Source of the DNA: UBA11891 sp049890035
Lineage (GTDB): Bacteria > Bacteroidota > Bacteroidia > Flavobacteriales > Flavobacteriaceae
Direction of reading: 5' to 3'
NCBI GenBank assembly: GCA_049890035.1
Contig: JBMHCG010000023.1
Span: 1 to 44,453, forward strand
Length of the DNA: 44,453 nucleotides
A model generated the notes under the pieces. The model ran no database searches and had not been told where the DNA came from. It was given only the letters and a program-made list of their open reading frames with translations. Position 1 is the first letter of the stretch, and every line of letters starts with the position of its first letter. Below, piece by piece: positions 7,238-16,182 of this stretch. The position numbers and the translations under genes were made by a program.

Positions 7238-8039
7238 TTCTCTCTTTAATGCGAATAGTTTCCATGCCCAAGGTAGTCATTTGCTCTGAAATGATGGGAT
7301 GGTCTTTTTGATAAAAACCACTCAATAATACCTTTCCCCCTTGTTTGAGTATCTGCCCATAAGCGACCATTTGTTCCAGTAATACATTGCGATTGATATT
7401 TGCGAAAACCCAATCAAAAGTTCCTAAGTCGGTTGGTACACGCTCACTTTGAAGGGGTGTTATTTGGGGACACCCATTCAGTCGTGCATTCTCCAATGTA
7501 TTGCTAATACACCAAGGTTCAATATCTACAGCTACCAAAGAATTTGCTCCCAATAACAAAGCCGCAATGCCCAGAACACCTGTTCCACACCCCATATCTA
7601 AAACTGCTTTTTTTTTAAAATCATGATCCATTATGTGTGAAAGCATTAAGTGCGTTGTTTCATGATGCCCCGTACCAAAACTCATTTTGGGATCAATTAC
7701 AATTTCAAGTGGAAAATTCTCTGCAGAATGAAATGAAGCACGTATACGACACCTCTTATCGACAATTACAGGAACAAAGTCTTTTTCCCATTCGGCATTC
7801 CAATTTTTAGGAGGTATTTTTATTGAACTGTATTGAATATTTACCTCGGGATGATTCATAACTGATAGGGCATCAATAGATATGAGATCAATCTGATTGA
7901 AAGGAATATAGGCTTTGATCCCCTGTGGTGTTTCTTCAAAGCTTTCAAAACCCAGGCTTGCCAATTCAGCTATCAAAATTTCTGAAAAGGGCTCTACGGG
8001 TGTTACGACAAAATCAAATGCATGGTAAGGGGTTGACAT
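7200..8039 (-). CDS. prmA: Ribosomal protein L11 methyltransferase PrmA
   Basis: A 279-aa SAM-dependent enzyme that trimethylates ribosomal protein L11. Visible are the N-terminal substrate-recognition domain (to about residue 95), the linker motif DPKMSFGTGHHETT (about 116-129), SAM motif I VLDMGCGTG (146-154) and the NINRNVL motif in place of NPPY. Length matches Bacteroidota PrmA. It lies between tpiA (2 bases away) and clpS (overlapping), in the same operon. Confidence 0.93.
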   Translation of the reverse strand: MSTPYHAFDFVVTPVEPFSEILIAELASLGFESFEETPQGIKAYIPFNQIDLISIDALSVMNHPEVNIQYSSIKIPPKNWNAEWEKDFVPVIVDKRCRIRASFHSAENFPLEIVIDPKMSFGTGHHETTHLMLSHIMDHDFKKKAVLDMGCGTGVLGIAALLLGANSLVAVDIEPWCISNTLENARLNGCPQITPLQSERVPTDLGTFDWVFANINRNVLLEQMVAYGQILKQGGKVLLSGFYQKDHPIISEQMTTLGMETIRIKERNDWVAILFQKNH

Positions 8040-8041
8040 GA

Positions 8042-8794
8042 CTAAGAAAGGGCTTTAACGATTGCCATGAAATCTTCCGCATGAAGTGAGGCACCACCAA
8101 TGAGTCCTCCATCTACATCGTCTTGAGTAAATAATTCTTTGGCATTCGTAGGTTTGACACTGCCTCCGTATAAAATACTGGTGGCAGCTGCAACGGTCTG
8201 ACCTAGCTGTTGAGCTAAAAGAGATCTGACAAAAGCATGCATCTCCTGTGCTTGTTCTGGACTGGCCGTCTCGCCAGTCCCGATAGCCCAAACAGGTTCA
8301 TAGGCTAAAATTATCTTCGACCAATCCAGTTCTGGGACACGGAACAAAGCCACAGTTAACTGTTCTTTGACAACTTCAAAATGTTTTCCCTGTTTGCGGT
8401 CTTCTAATTCTTCTCCAAAACAAAAAATCATTTCCATTCCTGACTGGTTTACTGCGGCTGTTTTTTTTGCTAACCCGGCATCGGTTTCATTGTAATAGGC
8501 ACGTCTTTCTGAATGTCCCAAAAGGGTTGTTTTTACACCAATACTCTGGAGCATATTGGCAGCTATCTCACCAGTGTAAGCTCCGGCGGGAGCTGCATGC
8601 ATGTTTTGAGAAACCACTTCCAATACCGTTCCTTTAGTCTTTTGAGCTAAGCGGTCTAAAAAAACAGTCGCTGGGGCAATCATAACCCGGACATCGTTGG
8701 GAATAGCTGAATCCAATAATTCCTGCACAAGGTTTTCTGATGCTTTCACATCATTATTCATTTTCCAGTTTCCAGCTACAATTTTCTGTTTCAT
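8042..8794 (-). CDS. tpiA: Triosephosphate isomerase
   Basis: A 250-aa glycolytic TIM-barrel enzyme that interconverts dihydroxyacetone phosphate and glyceraldehyde 3-phosphate. Catalytic residues are visible: Asn9/Lys11 in GNWKMN, His94 in LLGHSERR and Glu166 in AYEPVWAIGTG. The phosphate-binding loops (ILYGGSVKP and GGLIGGASL) are at the C-terminus. It is twelve bases downstream of the permease gene and two upstream of prmA. Confidence 0.96.
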   Translation of the reverse strand: MKQKIVAGNWKMNNDVKASENLVQELLDSAIPNDVRVMIAPATVFLDRLAQKTKGTVLEVVSQNMHAAPAGAYTGEIAANMLQSIGVKTTLLGHSERRAYYNETDAGLAKKTAAVNQSGMEMIFCFGEELEDRKQGKHFEVVKEQLTVALFRVPELDWSKIILAYEPVWAIGTGETASPEQAQEMHAFVRSLLAQQLGQTVAAATSILYGGSVKPTNAKELFTQDDVDGGLIGGASLHAEDFMAIVKALS

Positions 8795-8806
8795 CTCAGT
8801 TGGTTT

Positions 8807-9883
8807 TTAGTTAATGGTTAGTTGTGGATCCAATAAAGTATACATTAAGTCCACAAAGCTATTGATTAGTATAAATAAAAAAGCGATCAAAAGGACAGCT
8901 CCCATCAATACAGGAATGTCCAGGAAGTTTAAGGCCGTGACAATTTCTTTTCCCAGTCCTTTCCACCCAAAAATATATTCGACAAATACAGCCCCAGCAA
9001 GCATGGATGCAAAATATCCTGACAAGGCGGTAAGAACAGGGTTCAGTGCGTTTTTAAGAGCATGGCGATAGAGTACTTGGCTGGAAGATAACCCCTTTGC
9101 AAAAGCAGTTTTTATGTATTCTTGAGAATATACTTCCAAGAGACTGCTCCGCATTAATTGTGAAATTACAGCAACGGGACGAATGCCCAATACCATAGCA
9201 GGTAAGATCAAATTTTTCCATTCTATTTGACGACCGGTTCCAAAATCATCTATTTCATATAAACTTCCGGTCATATTTAAATGTGTCCAATTATGGAAAA
9301 CATAACCAAACAACCAGGAAAATAGAATCGCACTCAAAAAAGAAGGGACACTCATACCAAGGGTGCTAAGAAACAATATCAGACGATCCCAATAAGTTTG
9401 GTATAAGACCATGGCCAAAACCCCTAAAACAACCCCTAAAATAAAAGCAATGCAAATTGAACTAATGGCTAAAAACAGGGTATTGGGAAAAGTTTCCCAT
9501 AAAACTTCAGAAACTGGCTTGCCTTGTTTTTGATAGGAGGTGCGTAAATAAGGCCATTTCAGTACCCATACTTTATTTTGAGCTCGATAAAGAGTTATTC
9601 CAGAATATATTGCGGCGTCATAGTAATTGAAATCCGATGGTCGGGTTGAATGCAAAGACAGAGGGGAAAGGTCGTTCAAATAGTATATATATTGTTTGCT
9701 TGTAGGCAAATCAAAACCGTATTTTTTCTTTAATGCAATCAGTTGCTCACTGCCTTCATTTTGATCCAACATCATTTGGGCAGGGTCGCCTGGAAGTACA
9801 CTGAATATAAGGAAAACAAGACTAGCGACTCCCCACAAAGTGAGCAAACCATTTGAAATTTTAAGCCAAATAAATCGCCCCAT
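8807..9883 (-). CDS. DppB-type ABC transporter permease
   Basis: A 358-aa inner-membrane permease of the dipeptide/oligopeptide/nickel ABC family. The N-terminal helix is followed by the LPGDPAQMML signature, a large extracytoplasmic loop (about residues 40-125, longer than in Escherichia coli DppB), then five hydrophobic segments. The conserved cytoplasmic loop (EYIKTAFAKGLSSSQVLYRHALKNALNP) couples to the ATPase. No partner permease, ATPase or binding protein is in the window, so the rest of the transporter must be encoded elsewhere. Its start overlaps the DUF1599 stop by one base. Confidence 0.85.
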   Translation of the reverse strand: MGRFIWLKISNGLLTLWGVASLVFLIFSVLPGDPAQMMLDQNEGSEQLIALKKKYGFDLPTSKQYIYYLNDLSPLSLHSTRPSDFNYYDAAIYSGITLYRAQNKVWVLKWPYLRTSYQKQGKPVSEVLWETFPNTLFLAISSICIAFILGVVLGVLAMVLYQTYWDRLILFLSTLGMSVPSFLSAILFSWLFGYVFHNWTHLNMTGSLYEIDDFGTGRQIEWKNLILPAMVLGIRPVAVISQLMRSSLLEVYSQEYIKTAFAKGLSSSQVLYRHALKNALNPVLTALSGYFASMLAGAVFVEYIFGWKGLGKEIVTALNFLDIPVLMGAVLLIAFLFILINSFVDLMYTLLDPQLTIN

Positions 9884-10425
9884 TAATGATGTAATTCAAG
9901 GAGAATCAAAGCAAATACGGCATAATTAATCATGTCTTGATAATTGGCATCAATACCTTCACTGACGAGCGTTTTCCCTTGATTGTTTTCTATTTGTTTG
10001 ACGCGAAGTAATTTTTGAAGTATCAAATCCGTAAGCGAACTGATACGCATGTCTCGCCAGGCTTCCCCATAGTCATGATTTTTATCCTGCATTAGTTGGT
10101 AGGTCGTTGCAACTTTGGAGTCGTATTGTTCAAGTGCTGCAGAAAGGGAGAGGTCGGGCTGTTCTACTACGCCCAAATCGATTTGAATCAATGCCATAAG
10201 GGAATAATTGATAATACCCATGAATTCGGACTGTTGGTCTTCATCAATTTTTTGTTGGGGGTTTTCTTGTAGGGACCGAATCCGTTGCGCCTTAATAAAA
10301 ATTTGATCGGTTAACGAAGCCAAACGCAAAATCCGCCACGCACTCCCATAATCTTGCATTTTTTTGGAAAACAAAGTGCGACAGCGACTAATGATCTGAT
10401 TATATTCGGCTTCAGTTTGCTCCAT
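9883..10425 (-). CDS. DUF1599-family protein with a duplicated domain
   Basis: A 180-aa protein made of two copies of one unit. Residues about 8-85 and 98-178 share the pattern M.DYG.AWR..R..SLTD.I..K..R...IE, ending in a hydrophobic helix (NYSLMALIQIDLG / NYAVFALILLEL). I recognise this as the DUF1599 domain, widely conserved in Bacteroidota beside folP. As far as I recall it has been discussed as a nucleotide-modification-associated domain, but its biochemical role is not established. It is the first gene of the minus-strand operon and is divergent from folP. Confidence 0.75.
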   Translation of the reverse strand: MEQTEAEYNQIISRCRTLFSKKMQDYGSAWRILRLASLTDQIFIKAQRIRSLQENPQQKIDEDQQSEFMGIINYSLMALIQIDLGVVEQPDLSLSAALEQYDSKVATTYQLMQDKNHDYGEAWRDMRISSLTDLILQKLLRVKQIENNQGKTLVSEGIDANYQDMINYAVFALILLELHH

Positions 10426-10502
10426 ACCTGCGGTAATTTGGCGTAAATTTCGACAAATTTTTAACGGTTCTGTGTGAATTCAAAAATTTTATTCAACAAA
10501 AA

Positions 10503-11324
10503 ATGACACTCAATTGCCAAGGCACCCTCATTGACCTGACATCTCCTAAAGTAATGGGAATTCTCAATCTTGCACCAGACTCTTTTTACGATGGAGGTAG
10601 GCATAACGGAGCCAATGCTGCGCTGCATCGAACAGAAAAAATGCTTTCCGAAGGTGCTACTTTTATTGATGTAGGCGCAGCAAGTAGTCGTCCCGGAGCG
10701 AAACCCATTACAGTCCAAGAAGAAATCGAAAGACTTTTACCAATCTTGGAAAAGCTGCTTACAACCTTCCCCAAAACCTTTTTTTCGGTTGACACCTATC
10801 ACCATGAAGTAGCAAAAATCGTTTTGGATAAAGGCGTTGCCATAATCAATGATATTTCAGGTGGCAATTTTGACAAAAAGATTTTAGAAACCGTTGGTCG
10901 CTTCAAGGCTGTTTATGTTTGTATGCACATGCAGGGAACGCCAGAAACAATGCAACAAAAACCCAGTTACAATGCAATTATTGAAGAACAATTGGCTTTT
11001 TTTTCTAAAAAAAAGAAAGAAACAACAGACCGAGGGATCCATGATGTTATTTTTGATCCTGGCTTTGGGTTTGGAAAAAATATCCGTCACAATTTTGAAA
11101 TCCTTAAAAATATCGATCAGTACCATCGCCTGAATGCACCTCTGATGGTCGGTTTGTCTCGAAAATCCATGATCTACAGAAAATTGAAAATCACAGCAGA
11201 AGAAGCCCTTAATGGCACTACTGCCTTACACGTTGTCGCACTGCAACAAGGCGTTCAAATATTGCGGGTGCACGATGTGAAAGAAGCCATACAAACAATT
11301 GATTTGTTGCGAGCACTCAATTAG
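10503..11324 (+). CDS. folP: Dihydropteroate synthase
   Basis: A 273-aa TIM-barrel enzyme that joins p-aminobenzoate to the pterin pyrophosphate in folate synthesis and is the sulfonamide target. It shows MGILNLAPDSFYDGG (about 18-32), the GAASSRPGA loop, FSVDTYH, NDISGG, MHMQGTPETM, DPGFGFGK and a C-terminal LRVHDV. All the signature motifs are present. Divergent from the DUF1599 gene and overlapping or abutting cdaA, with which it forms a conserved Bacteroidota pair. Confidence 0.95.
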   Translation: MTLNCQGTLIDLTSPKVMGILNLAPDSFYDGGRHNGANAALHRTEKMLSEGATFIDVGAASSRPGAKPITVQEEIERLLPILEKLLTTFPKTFFSVDTYHHEVAKIVLDKGVAIINDISGGNFDKKILETVGRFKAVYVCMHMQGTPETMQQKPSYNAIIEEQLAFFSKKKKETTDRGIHDVIFDPGFGFGKNIRHNFEILKNIDQYHRLNAPLMVGLSRKSMIYRKLKITAEEALNGTTALHVVALQQGVQILRVHDVKEAIQTIDLLRALN

Positions 11325-11325
11325 T

Positions 11326-12144
11326 TTGTTATTTTTACCAAAACCACTCCCTTTGAATCGATTTGAGTTTTTAGAAATTACCCTGGTCGATGTTTTTGAC
11401 ATCGTATTGGTAGCCGTTTTACTCTTTTATCTTTACCGACTGGTAAAAGGGACTGTCGCAATCAATATTTTTGTAGGAATTGTCATCATCTATGTAATTT
11501 GGAAATTAACTGATGCCATGAAAATGAATGTACTAAGTAACATTCTAGGAAACTTTATCAGTGTTGGATTTTTCGCACTTATAGTCGTTTTTCAGCAAGA
11601 AATCAGAAAGTTTCTTTTGTTAATTGGCTCTACCAATTTTGCTACACGACGCAATGTGGTTCGTTATTTTAATTTTCTTGACCAACGCCAAGGGCAAAAA
11701 AGCAAACTGAATTTTACCGCTCTAATCAATGCTTGTCTAAACATGACAAAAGATCGGACAGGTGCCATCATTGTATTGGAACGCAACACCAATTTAGATT
11801 TCCTAAAAAATACGGGAGAGGAAACCCATATCGAATTGTCTCAAAGTATTTTGGAATCTATTTTTTTTAAAAACGGCCCCCTACATGACGGTGCTATTCT
11901 TGTCAAAGAAAACACCATCACCGCAACACGAGTTATACTCCCCGTTTCGGATACAACTGACATTCCAGCCCGTTTTGGACTACGTCATCGAGCAGCTATC
12001 GGTGTAACAGAAAAAACAGACGCTGTTGTTCTGGTTCTCTCAGAACAAACAGGAATACTTTCTTATATCAAAGATGGGAACTTTGTTCCATTCTCCAATA
12101 CGAGTGAATTGGTTCAATTACTAAAAAAAGATTTACTTAACTAA
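11326..12144 (+). CDS. cdaA: Diadenylate cyclase CdaA (c-di-AMP synthase)
   Basis: A membrane enzyme that condenses two ATP into c-di-AMP, a messenger controlling osmolyte and cell-wall homeostasis. About three N-terminal transmembrane helices (FDIVLVAVLLFYLY, VGIVIIYVIW, SVGFFALIVVF) precede the DAC domain, with the catalytic DGAILV and RHRAAIG motifs and a regular FFKNGPLHDGA context. No ATG lies before the first helix. Candidate starts are TTG at 11326, two bases after folP ends, or TTG at 11353, which gives a start closer to that of homologues as I know them. The stop overlaps that of the converging ABC gene. Confidence 0.9.
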   Translation: MLFLPKPLPLNRFEFLEITLVDVFDIVLVAVLLFYLYRLVKGTVAINIFVGIVIIYVIWKLTDAMKMNVLSNILGNFISVGFFALIVVFQQEIRKFLLLIGSTNFATRRNVVRYFNFLDQRQGQKSKLNFTALINACLNMTKDRTGAIIVLERNTNLDFLKNTGEETHIELSQSILESIFFKNGPLHDGAILVKENTITATRVILPVSDTTDIPARFGLRHRAAIGVTEKTDAVVLVLSEQTGILSYIKDGNFVPFSNTSELVQLLKKDLLN

Positions 12145-13910
12145 ACGACTTCTTTTTTTTCGATAAACTGGACTTTGTGAAGCTGTGCATAATGACCCCC
12201 TTCGTTCTTGAGGAGTTCTTGATGTGAACCCATTTCAACGATCGCACCCTTATCCATGACAATGATACGATCGGCATTTTTGATTGTTGCCAGTCGATGC
12301 GCTATGATTAATGACGTTTTATTATGGGTTATTTTCTGGGTAGCCTTTTGAATCAATTCCTCTGAATAGGAATCAATGGAAGCCGTGGCTTCATCCAAAA
12401 CCAAAATGCTTGGATTGGCCATATAAGCACGTAAGAAGGCTATAAGTTGTCGTTGGCCAGCAGATAACATTACCCCCCTTTCTTTGACATTGTAATGGTA
12501 CCCACCAGGCAGACTCCTAATAAATTCATGCACTCCTATTTCCTTAGCGGCTTCGATGACATCTGCTTCTTTAATGTTTGGGTTTTGTAAAGTAATATTC
12601 CTGAAAATGGTATCAGCAAAAAGGAAAACATCTTGAAGAACTACCCCAACGTGTCGGCGCAGGTTCTCCAGTCGGAAGTCTTTTATAGAAATCCCATCAA
12701 TGGAAATCGTTCCAGATTCGATCTCATAAAACCGCGATAATAGATTGATTAAAGTAGATTTTCCTGCACCCGTAGCACCGACTATAGCCACCGTTTCACC
12801 GGGATGAATAGTTAATGTTATATCCTGTAAAACCTTTTCATTGGGGAGATAGGAAAAAGTAACACTATCGAAGGAAATTGCTCCTTGGATAGCGTGTTTT
12901 TCTATTGTCCCCTTATCAGCGATGAATTCTTCGGTTTCTAAAATGGTAAAAACACGTTCGGCAGCAACCATTCCCATCTGCAGCGTATTGAATTTATCTG
13001 CAATTTGCCGAAGCGGACGGAAAAGCATTTGCGACATTTGTATAAATAGGAAAATCGTTCCAAGAGAAACCGTCCCGCCCGAAGCGACATTGATCCCGCC
13101 ATACCATACCAACAAACCGATAGTAACAGATGCCGCAATCTCAGCAATTGGAAAAAAAATAGAATTGAACCATACCGTTTTCAACCACGCTTTTTTATGT
13201 TTTTCATTGATCGCTATAAAAGCCCTGTGCTCTGCTTGCTCGCGATGAAACAACTGAACAATCTTAATTCCGCTGATACGTTCTTGAACAAAAGTATTTA
13301 GATTGGCTACCTGTAATCGCACTTCTTCAAATGCCTTCTTCATTGATTTTTGAAAAACACGAGTAGCGTATAAGATTACTGGAAGAACAGAGAATACGAT
13401 CAAAGATAATTGCCAATCAACTACTAGCATGACACCAATCACCAGCAGCATTTTCAACAAATCAGCAATGATCATAAAAAGGCCCTGAGAAAAGATACTG
13501 GCAATGGTTTCAATGTCATTCACCGAACGAGTTACGAGGCGCCCCACAGCAGAAGTATCAAAATAACTCATTTTAAAACCAATGATTCTATCAAACAGAG
13601 TAGTTCGGAGTTTTTGAACAACATGTTGCCCCAACCAGTTAGCGTAATAAACAAATAAAAATTGAAAAATGACTTCGAATAAAAGCGTGAGGAGCATCAA
13701 ACCTACCAAAAGCATCATCCCGTTGTAATCTTTGGGGGTAATGTAGTCGTCGACTGTTATCATCAACAAATAAGGAGTCAGTGTCGAAAAAATAGACAAC
13801 GAAATAGCTGCGACCATGACAAAGTAAAAAACAATACTATGGGCCGACACAAACGCCATTAATTTGCGAAACAAAATCCGGTCAAATAATTTGGATTTAT
13901 TTTTTGTCAT
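12141..13910 (-). CDS. MsbA-like ABC exporter (fused permease and ATPase)
   Basis: A 589-aa half-transporter expected to work as a homodimer in the inner membrane. Six transmembrane helices span about residues 20-300. The nucleotide-binding domain follows, with Walker A GATGAGKST (378-386), signature LSAGQRQ (482-488) and Walker B ILVLDEATA (502-510), plus the H-loop (IIAHRLAT). The closest general resemblance is to lipid/multidrug exporters of the MsbA/LmrA type, and the substrate cannot be told. Its start lies 14 bases inside truA. It converges on cdaA with overlapping stop codons. Confidence 0.9.
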   Translation of the reverse strand: MTKNKSKLFDRILFRKLMAFVSAHSIVFYFVMVAAISLSIFSTLTPYLLMITVDDYITPKDYNGMMLLVGLMLLTLLFEVIFQFLFVYYANWLGQHVVQKLRTTLFDRIIGFKMSYFDTSAVGRLVTRSVNDIETIASIFSQGLFMIIADLLKMLLVIGVMLVVDWQLSLIVFSVLPVILYATRVFQKSMKKAFEEVRLQVANLNTFVQERISGIKIVQLFHREQAEHRAFIAINEKHKKAWLKTVWFNSIFFPIAEIAASVTIGLLVWYGGINVASGGTVSLGTIFLFIQMSQMLFRPLRQIADKFNTLQMGMVAAERVFTILETEEFIADKGTIEKHAIQGAISFDSVTFSYLPNEKVLQDITLTIHPGETVAIVGATGAGKSTLINLLSRFYEIESGTISIDGISIKDFRLENLRRHVGVVLQDVFLFADTIFRNITLQNPNIKEADVIEAAKEIGVHEFIRSLPGGYHYNVKERGVMLSAGQRQLIAFLRAYMANPSILVLDEATASIDSYSEELIQKATQKITHNKTSLIIAHRLATIKNADRIIVMDKGAIVEMGSHQELLKNEGGHYAQLHKVQFIEKKEVV

Positions 13911-14652
13911 TAGTGAATAAAATGGTTTCGGGATAACGAATTGAAGTTAGAAAAAGTGCGTGAGCCGGAACAGAATAGCCCGCTTGGGATCTGCTTTTGG
14001 AGGCGAGGGTTTGGTGCAGTGATTCCAATGGCCGTTTTCCTTTTCCTATTTCTATTAAGGTCCCTACAATGGAGCGAACCATGTTACGTAAAAACCGATT
14101 TGCTTTAATCGTAAAGATAAGTTCATTTTCATGGTATTCCCAACCCGCATGTTCGATTTTGCAAAGAAACGTTTTCACATCCGTATGTACTTTAGAAAAA
14201 CATTCAAAATCTTCGTATTCCAACAATATATTAGCAGCCGCATTCATGCTGTCAACAGCCAAATTGCCTTTAACGTAGTAATGAAAGGGATAGCGAAAAG
14301 GATCTTTGACAAAGGACAGATGGTATTGATAGGTACGAGAAAGCGCATCAAAGCGTGCGTGAGCATTTCCAGAAACACGTTGAAGTTTGTCAATAGCAAT
14401 GGCACTGGGGAGGTATTGATTGAGTAAAAAAGGGAGGTTTTCTGGGAGCCATCCTTCCCAATCAAAGTGTGCTACCATATGTCGGGCATGGACTCCAGCA
14501 TCGGTTCTGCCAGCTGCGGTCAACTGAATTTCTTTTTTCAACAATTGTTGGAAAGCGTGTTCTAATGTTTCCTGGACACTGTTGGCATTGGGTTGCCTTT
14601 GCCAGCCGTGAAATGAAGCACCATTGTACGCAAAGTGAATGAAATACCGCAA
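13897..14652 (-). CDS. truA: tRNA pseudouridine synthase TruA
   Basis: A 251-aa enzyme that isomerises uridines 38-40 in the anticodon arm of tRNAs. The catalytic aspartate is in AAGRTDAGVHA (Asp51). Other family motifs are the N-terminal YNGASFHGWQRQ and the C-terminal RFLRNMVRSIVGTLIEIGKG. The start codon is TTG (giving MRYFIHFAYNG, exactly where homologues begin), as no ATG lies upstream. A TATATTTA sequence just upstream (near 14665) resembles a -7 element. The 3' end overlaps the ABC exporter gene by 14 bases. Confidence 0.93.
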   Translation of the reverse strand: MRYFIHFAYNGASFHGWQRQPNANSVQETLEHAFQQLLKKEIQLTAAGRTDAGVHARHMVAHFDWEGWLPENLPFLLNQYLPSAIAIDKLQRVSGNAHARFDALSRTYQYHLSFVKDPFRYPFHYYVKGNLAVDSMNAAANILLEYEDFECFSKVHTDVKTFLCKIEHAGWEYHENELIFTIKANRFLRNMVRSIVGTLIEIGKGKRPLESLHQTLASKSRSQAGYSVPAHALFLTSIRYPETILFTNDKK

Positions 14653-14674
14653 TTTTTTTTTGTAAATATATAGT

Positions 14675-15121
14675 TTATTCCTGCAGCTTTTTCAAGGTTT
14701 CATTAATAGCAATGGCAACAGCTTTGGCTTCTTTATGGCGGCTGGTGTAAAATATATAAGTATCCACCCCCAAGCGATTCACACGTACAGCATATAGACA
14801 CTTGCCCTGTAAAATGACAAATACAAAAAACATGGAAAATAGGATGAAAATCAATACGGGATAAAGAGGGGGTGCGGCTTGAACTAAGGCAAAATATATT
14901 AATACCTGAAGCATCAAAAACAGCCCGATAATGAAATAAAACAGATGATTGATACGCAACACTTGGGCCGAAATCATTTCTTTATAATAAATTTTGCGTT
15001 CAATAAATTTCTGATCATGACAATACACGAGATGATCAGTTTCAAGGGTAACTGTCGATTTGTGATGCGAAGAAGAAACAAACGTCTTCCTACATACCGG
15101 ATGAGGGATCGGTGAGACCAT
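14675..15121 (-). CDS. Hypothetical two-helix membrane protein
   Basis: A 148-aa protein. The N-terminal 50 residues are polar (TVTLETDHLVYCHDQKFIERKIYYKE). Two hydrophobic helices follow (about residues 58-76 and 86-104), then a cytoplasmic tail with VRVNRLG..TYIFYTSRHKEAKAVAIAINETLKKL. The layout is that of small PH-like membrane proteins found beside truA in flavobacteria, but no function is known to me. It is transcribed toward truA, 22 bases away, and divergent from the phosphodiesterase gene. Confidence 0.7.
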   Translation of the reverse strand: MVSPIPHPVCRKTFVSSSHHKSTVTLETDHLVYCHDQKFIERKIYYKEMISAQVLRINHLFYFIIGLFLMLQVLIYFALVQAAPPLYPVLIFILFSMFFVFVILQGKCLYAVRVNRLGVDTYIFYTSRHKEAKAVAIAINETLKKLQE

Positions 15122-15136
15122 AACGAAAGTAGGTTA

Positions 15137-15144
15137 TATATTTG
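15137..15144 (+). promoter_or_regulatory. Candidate -7 element (TATATTTG) for the phosphodiesterase gene
   Basis: A perfect TAnnTTTG match 22 bases before the ATG at 15166. It excludes the in-frame TTG at 15142, which lies inside the element. No TTG at the usual -33 spacing is evident. Confidence 0.45.
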
Positions 15145-15165
15145 GTACACCTAAGATACACATTT

Positions 15166-15669
15166 ATGACCAAAATCTGCTTACTCTCGGACACGCATGG
15201 TTATCTGGACGAGCGTATCCTAAAGCATGTACGATGGGCAGACCAAATATGGCATGCTGGAGATATTGGAACGCTAGCTGTATTGGAACAACTGGAAAAC
15301 ATACAAACAACCCGAGCTGTATATGGAAATATTGACGGGCATCAAATCCGTCAAATCTGTCCTGAAAATCAAATTTTTCAGTGTGAGGGTGTCACTGTTC
15401 TAATGCGGCATATCGGAGGGTATCCCGGACGCTACAACGCTACAACCAAAAATTTATTGGATCATCACAATCCGCATCTCTACATTTGTGGGCATTCACA
15501 CATATTGAAAGTACAAAATGATAGACAGCGAAACGTGTTACACATGAATCCAGGGGCTGCGGGTAGAAGTGGCTTTCACAAATTACGTACCTTACTACGG
15601 TTTACCATTCACAATACATTGATTGATAATTTGGAAGTTGCCGAACTGGGACCTAGAACTGCTGGCTAA
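15166..15669 (+). CDS. YfcE/MJ0936-type metallophosphodiesterase
   Basis: A 167-aa calcineurin-like phosphoesterase. Metal-binding motifs appear in order: DTHG (Asp9, His11), GDIG (Asp33), GNID (Asn55), a histidine in MRHIGG (about His81) and CGHSH (about His110, His112). This is the full ligand set of the YfcE/MJ0936 family, cytoplasmic phosphodiesterases whose natural substrate is unknown. I chose the ATG at 15166 because homologues begin MTKICLLSDTHG. Divergent from the two-helix protein gene, and its end overlaps the DUF4293 gene by 4 bases. Confidence 0.9.
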   Translation: MTKICLLSDTHGYLDERILKHVRWADQIWHAGDIGTLAVLEQLENIQTTRAVYGNIDGHQIRQICPENQIFQCEGVTVLMRHIGGYPGRYNATTKNLLDHHNPHLYICGHSHILKVQNDRQRNVLHMNPGAAGRSGFHKLRTLLRFTIHNTLIDNLEVAELGPRTAG

Positions 15670-16058
15670 CGAATCCTATCGATTGAACGTACCAAAGTTT
15701 CGTCTTTTTTTATTGCACGATAGGCCAAGTAGATGAATAAAAAACTCACCAAATCGGTCCCTAATAAAAGATCCCGTTCAAAAGAAAAATTTTCTAAAGT
15801 AAGCGGATACAACTGCAGCCCAATTACTATAAACAAAAACCCCATGCACAGCCGACAAAGGAACAACTGCCTCAACCTTCTTTTGAAGAACACCAAACAA
15901 ACAAGAAGAAACAAAGCCAATCCAGCGGAAATAAAATGGTACGCAATTGCATGCAACCAATCGTAATTTTCGTATCGAAGATGGGGCGCGTAAATAGCCC
16001 CTAGTGTTTGCAAAAAAAAGGCAAAAAGTAAGTAGATACTTTGTATTCTTTGGATCAT
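15666..16058 (-). CDS. DUF4293-family membrane protein
   Basis: A 130-aa protein with four hydrophobic segments (about residues 7-25, 38-58, 68-86, 98-115). The N-terminus MIQRIQSIYLLFA and the C-terminal basic motif LVRSIDRIR are characteristic of the DUF4293 family, a Bacteroidota-restricted inner-membrane family of unknown role. As usual for that family it is divergent from rho. Its stop overlaps that of the converging phosphodiesterase gene. Confidence 0.85.
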   Translation of the reverse strand: MIQRIQSIYLLFAFFLQTLGAIYAPHLRYENYDWLHAIAYHFISAGLALFLLVCLVFFKRRLRQLFLCRLCMGFLFIVIGLQLYPLTLENFSFERDLLLGTDLVSFLFIYLAYRAIKKDETLVRSIDRIR

Positions 16059-16182
16059 TACTACAAAAATACATTTAATTTTAGTGGGGATTAAAATTTA
16101 ATTCGTAATATTGGCAACGCAGGCTCAACTCACTTCCTGCATGCTATCCCACACACAAGCAATCCCAATTATTCGCAACACT

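Noticed and set aside
16064..16071. TATTTTTG octamer as the DUF4293 promoter
   Set aside because: It lies only 5 bases before the ATG, which would give an almost leaderless transcript, and no -33 element accompanies it.
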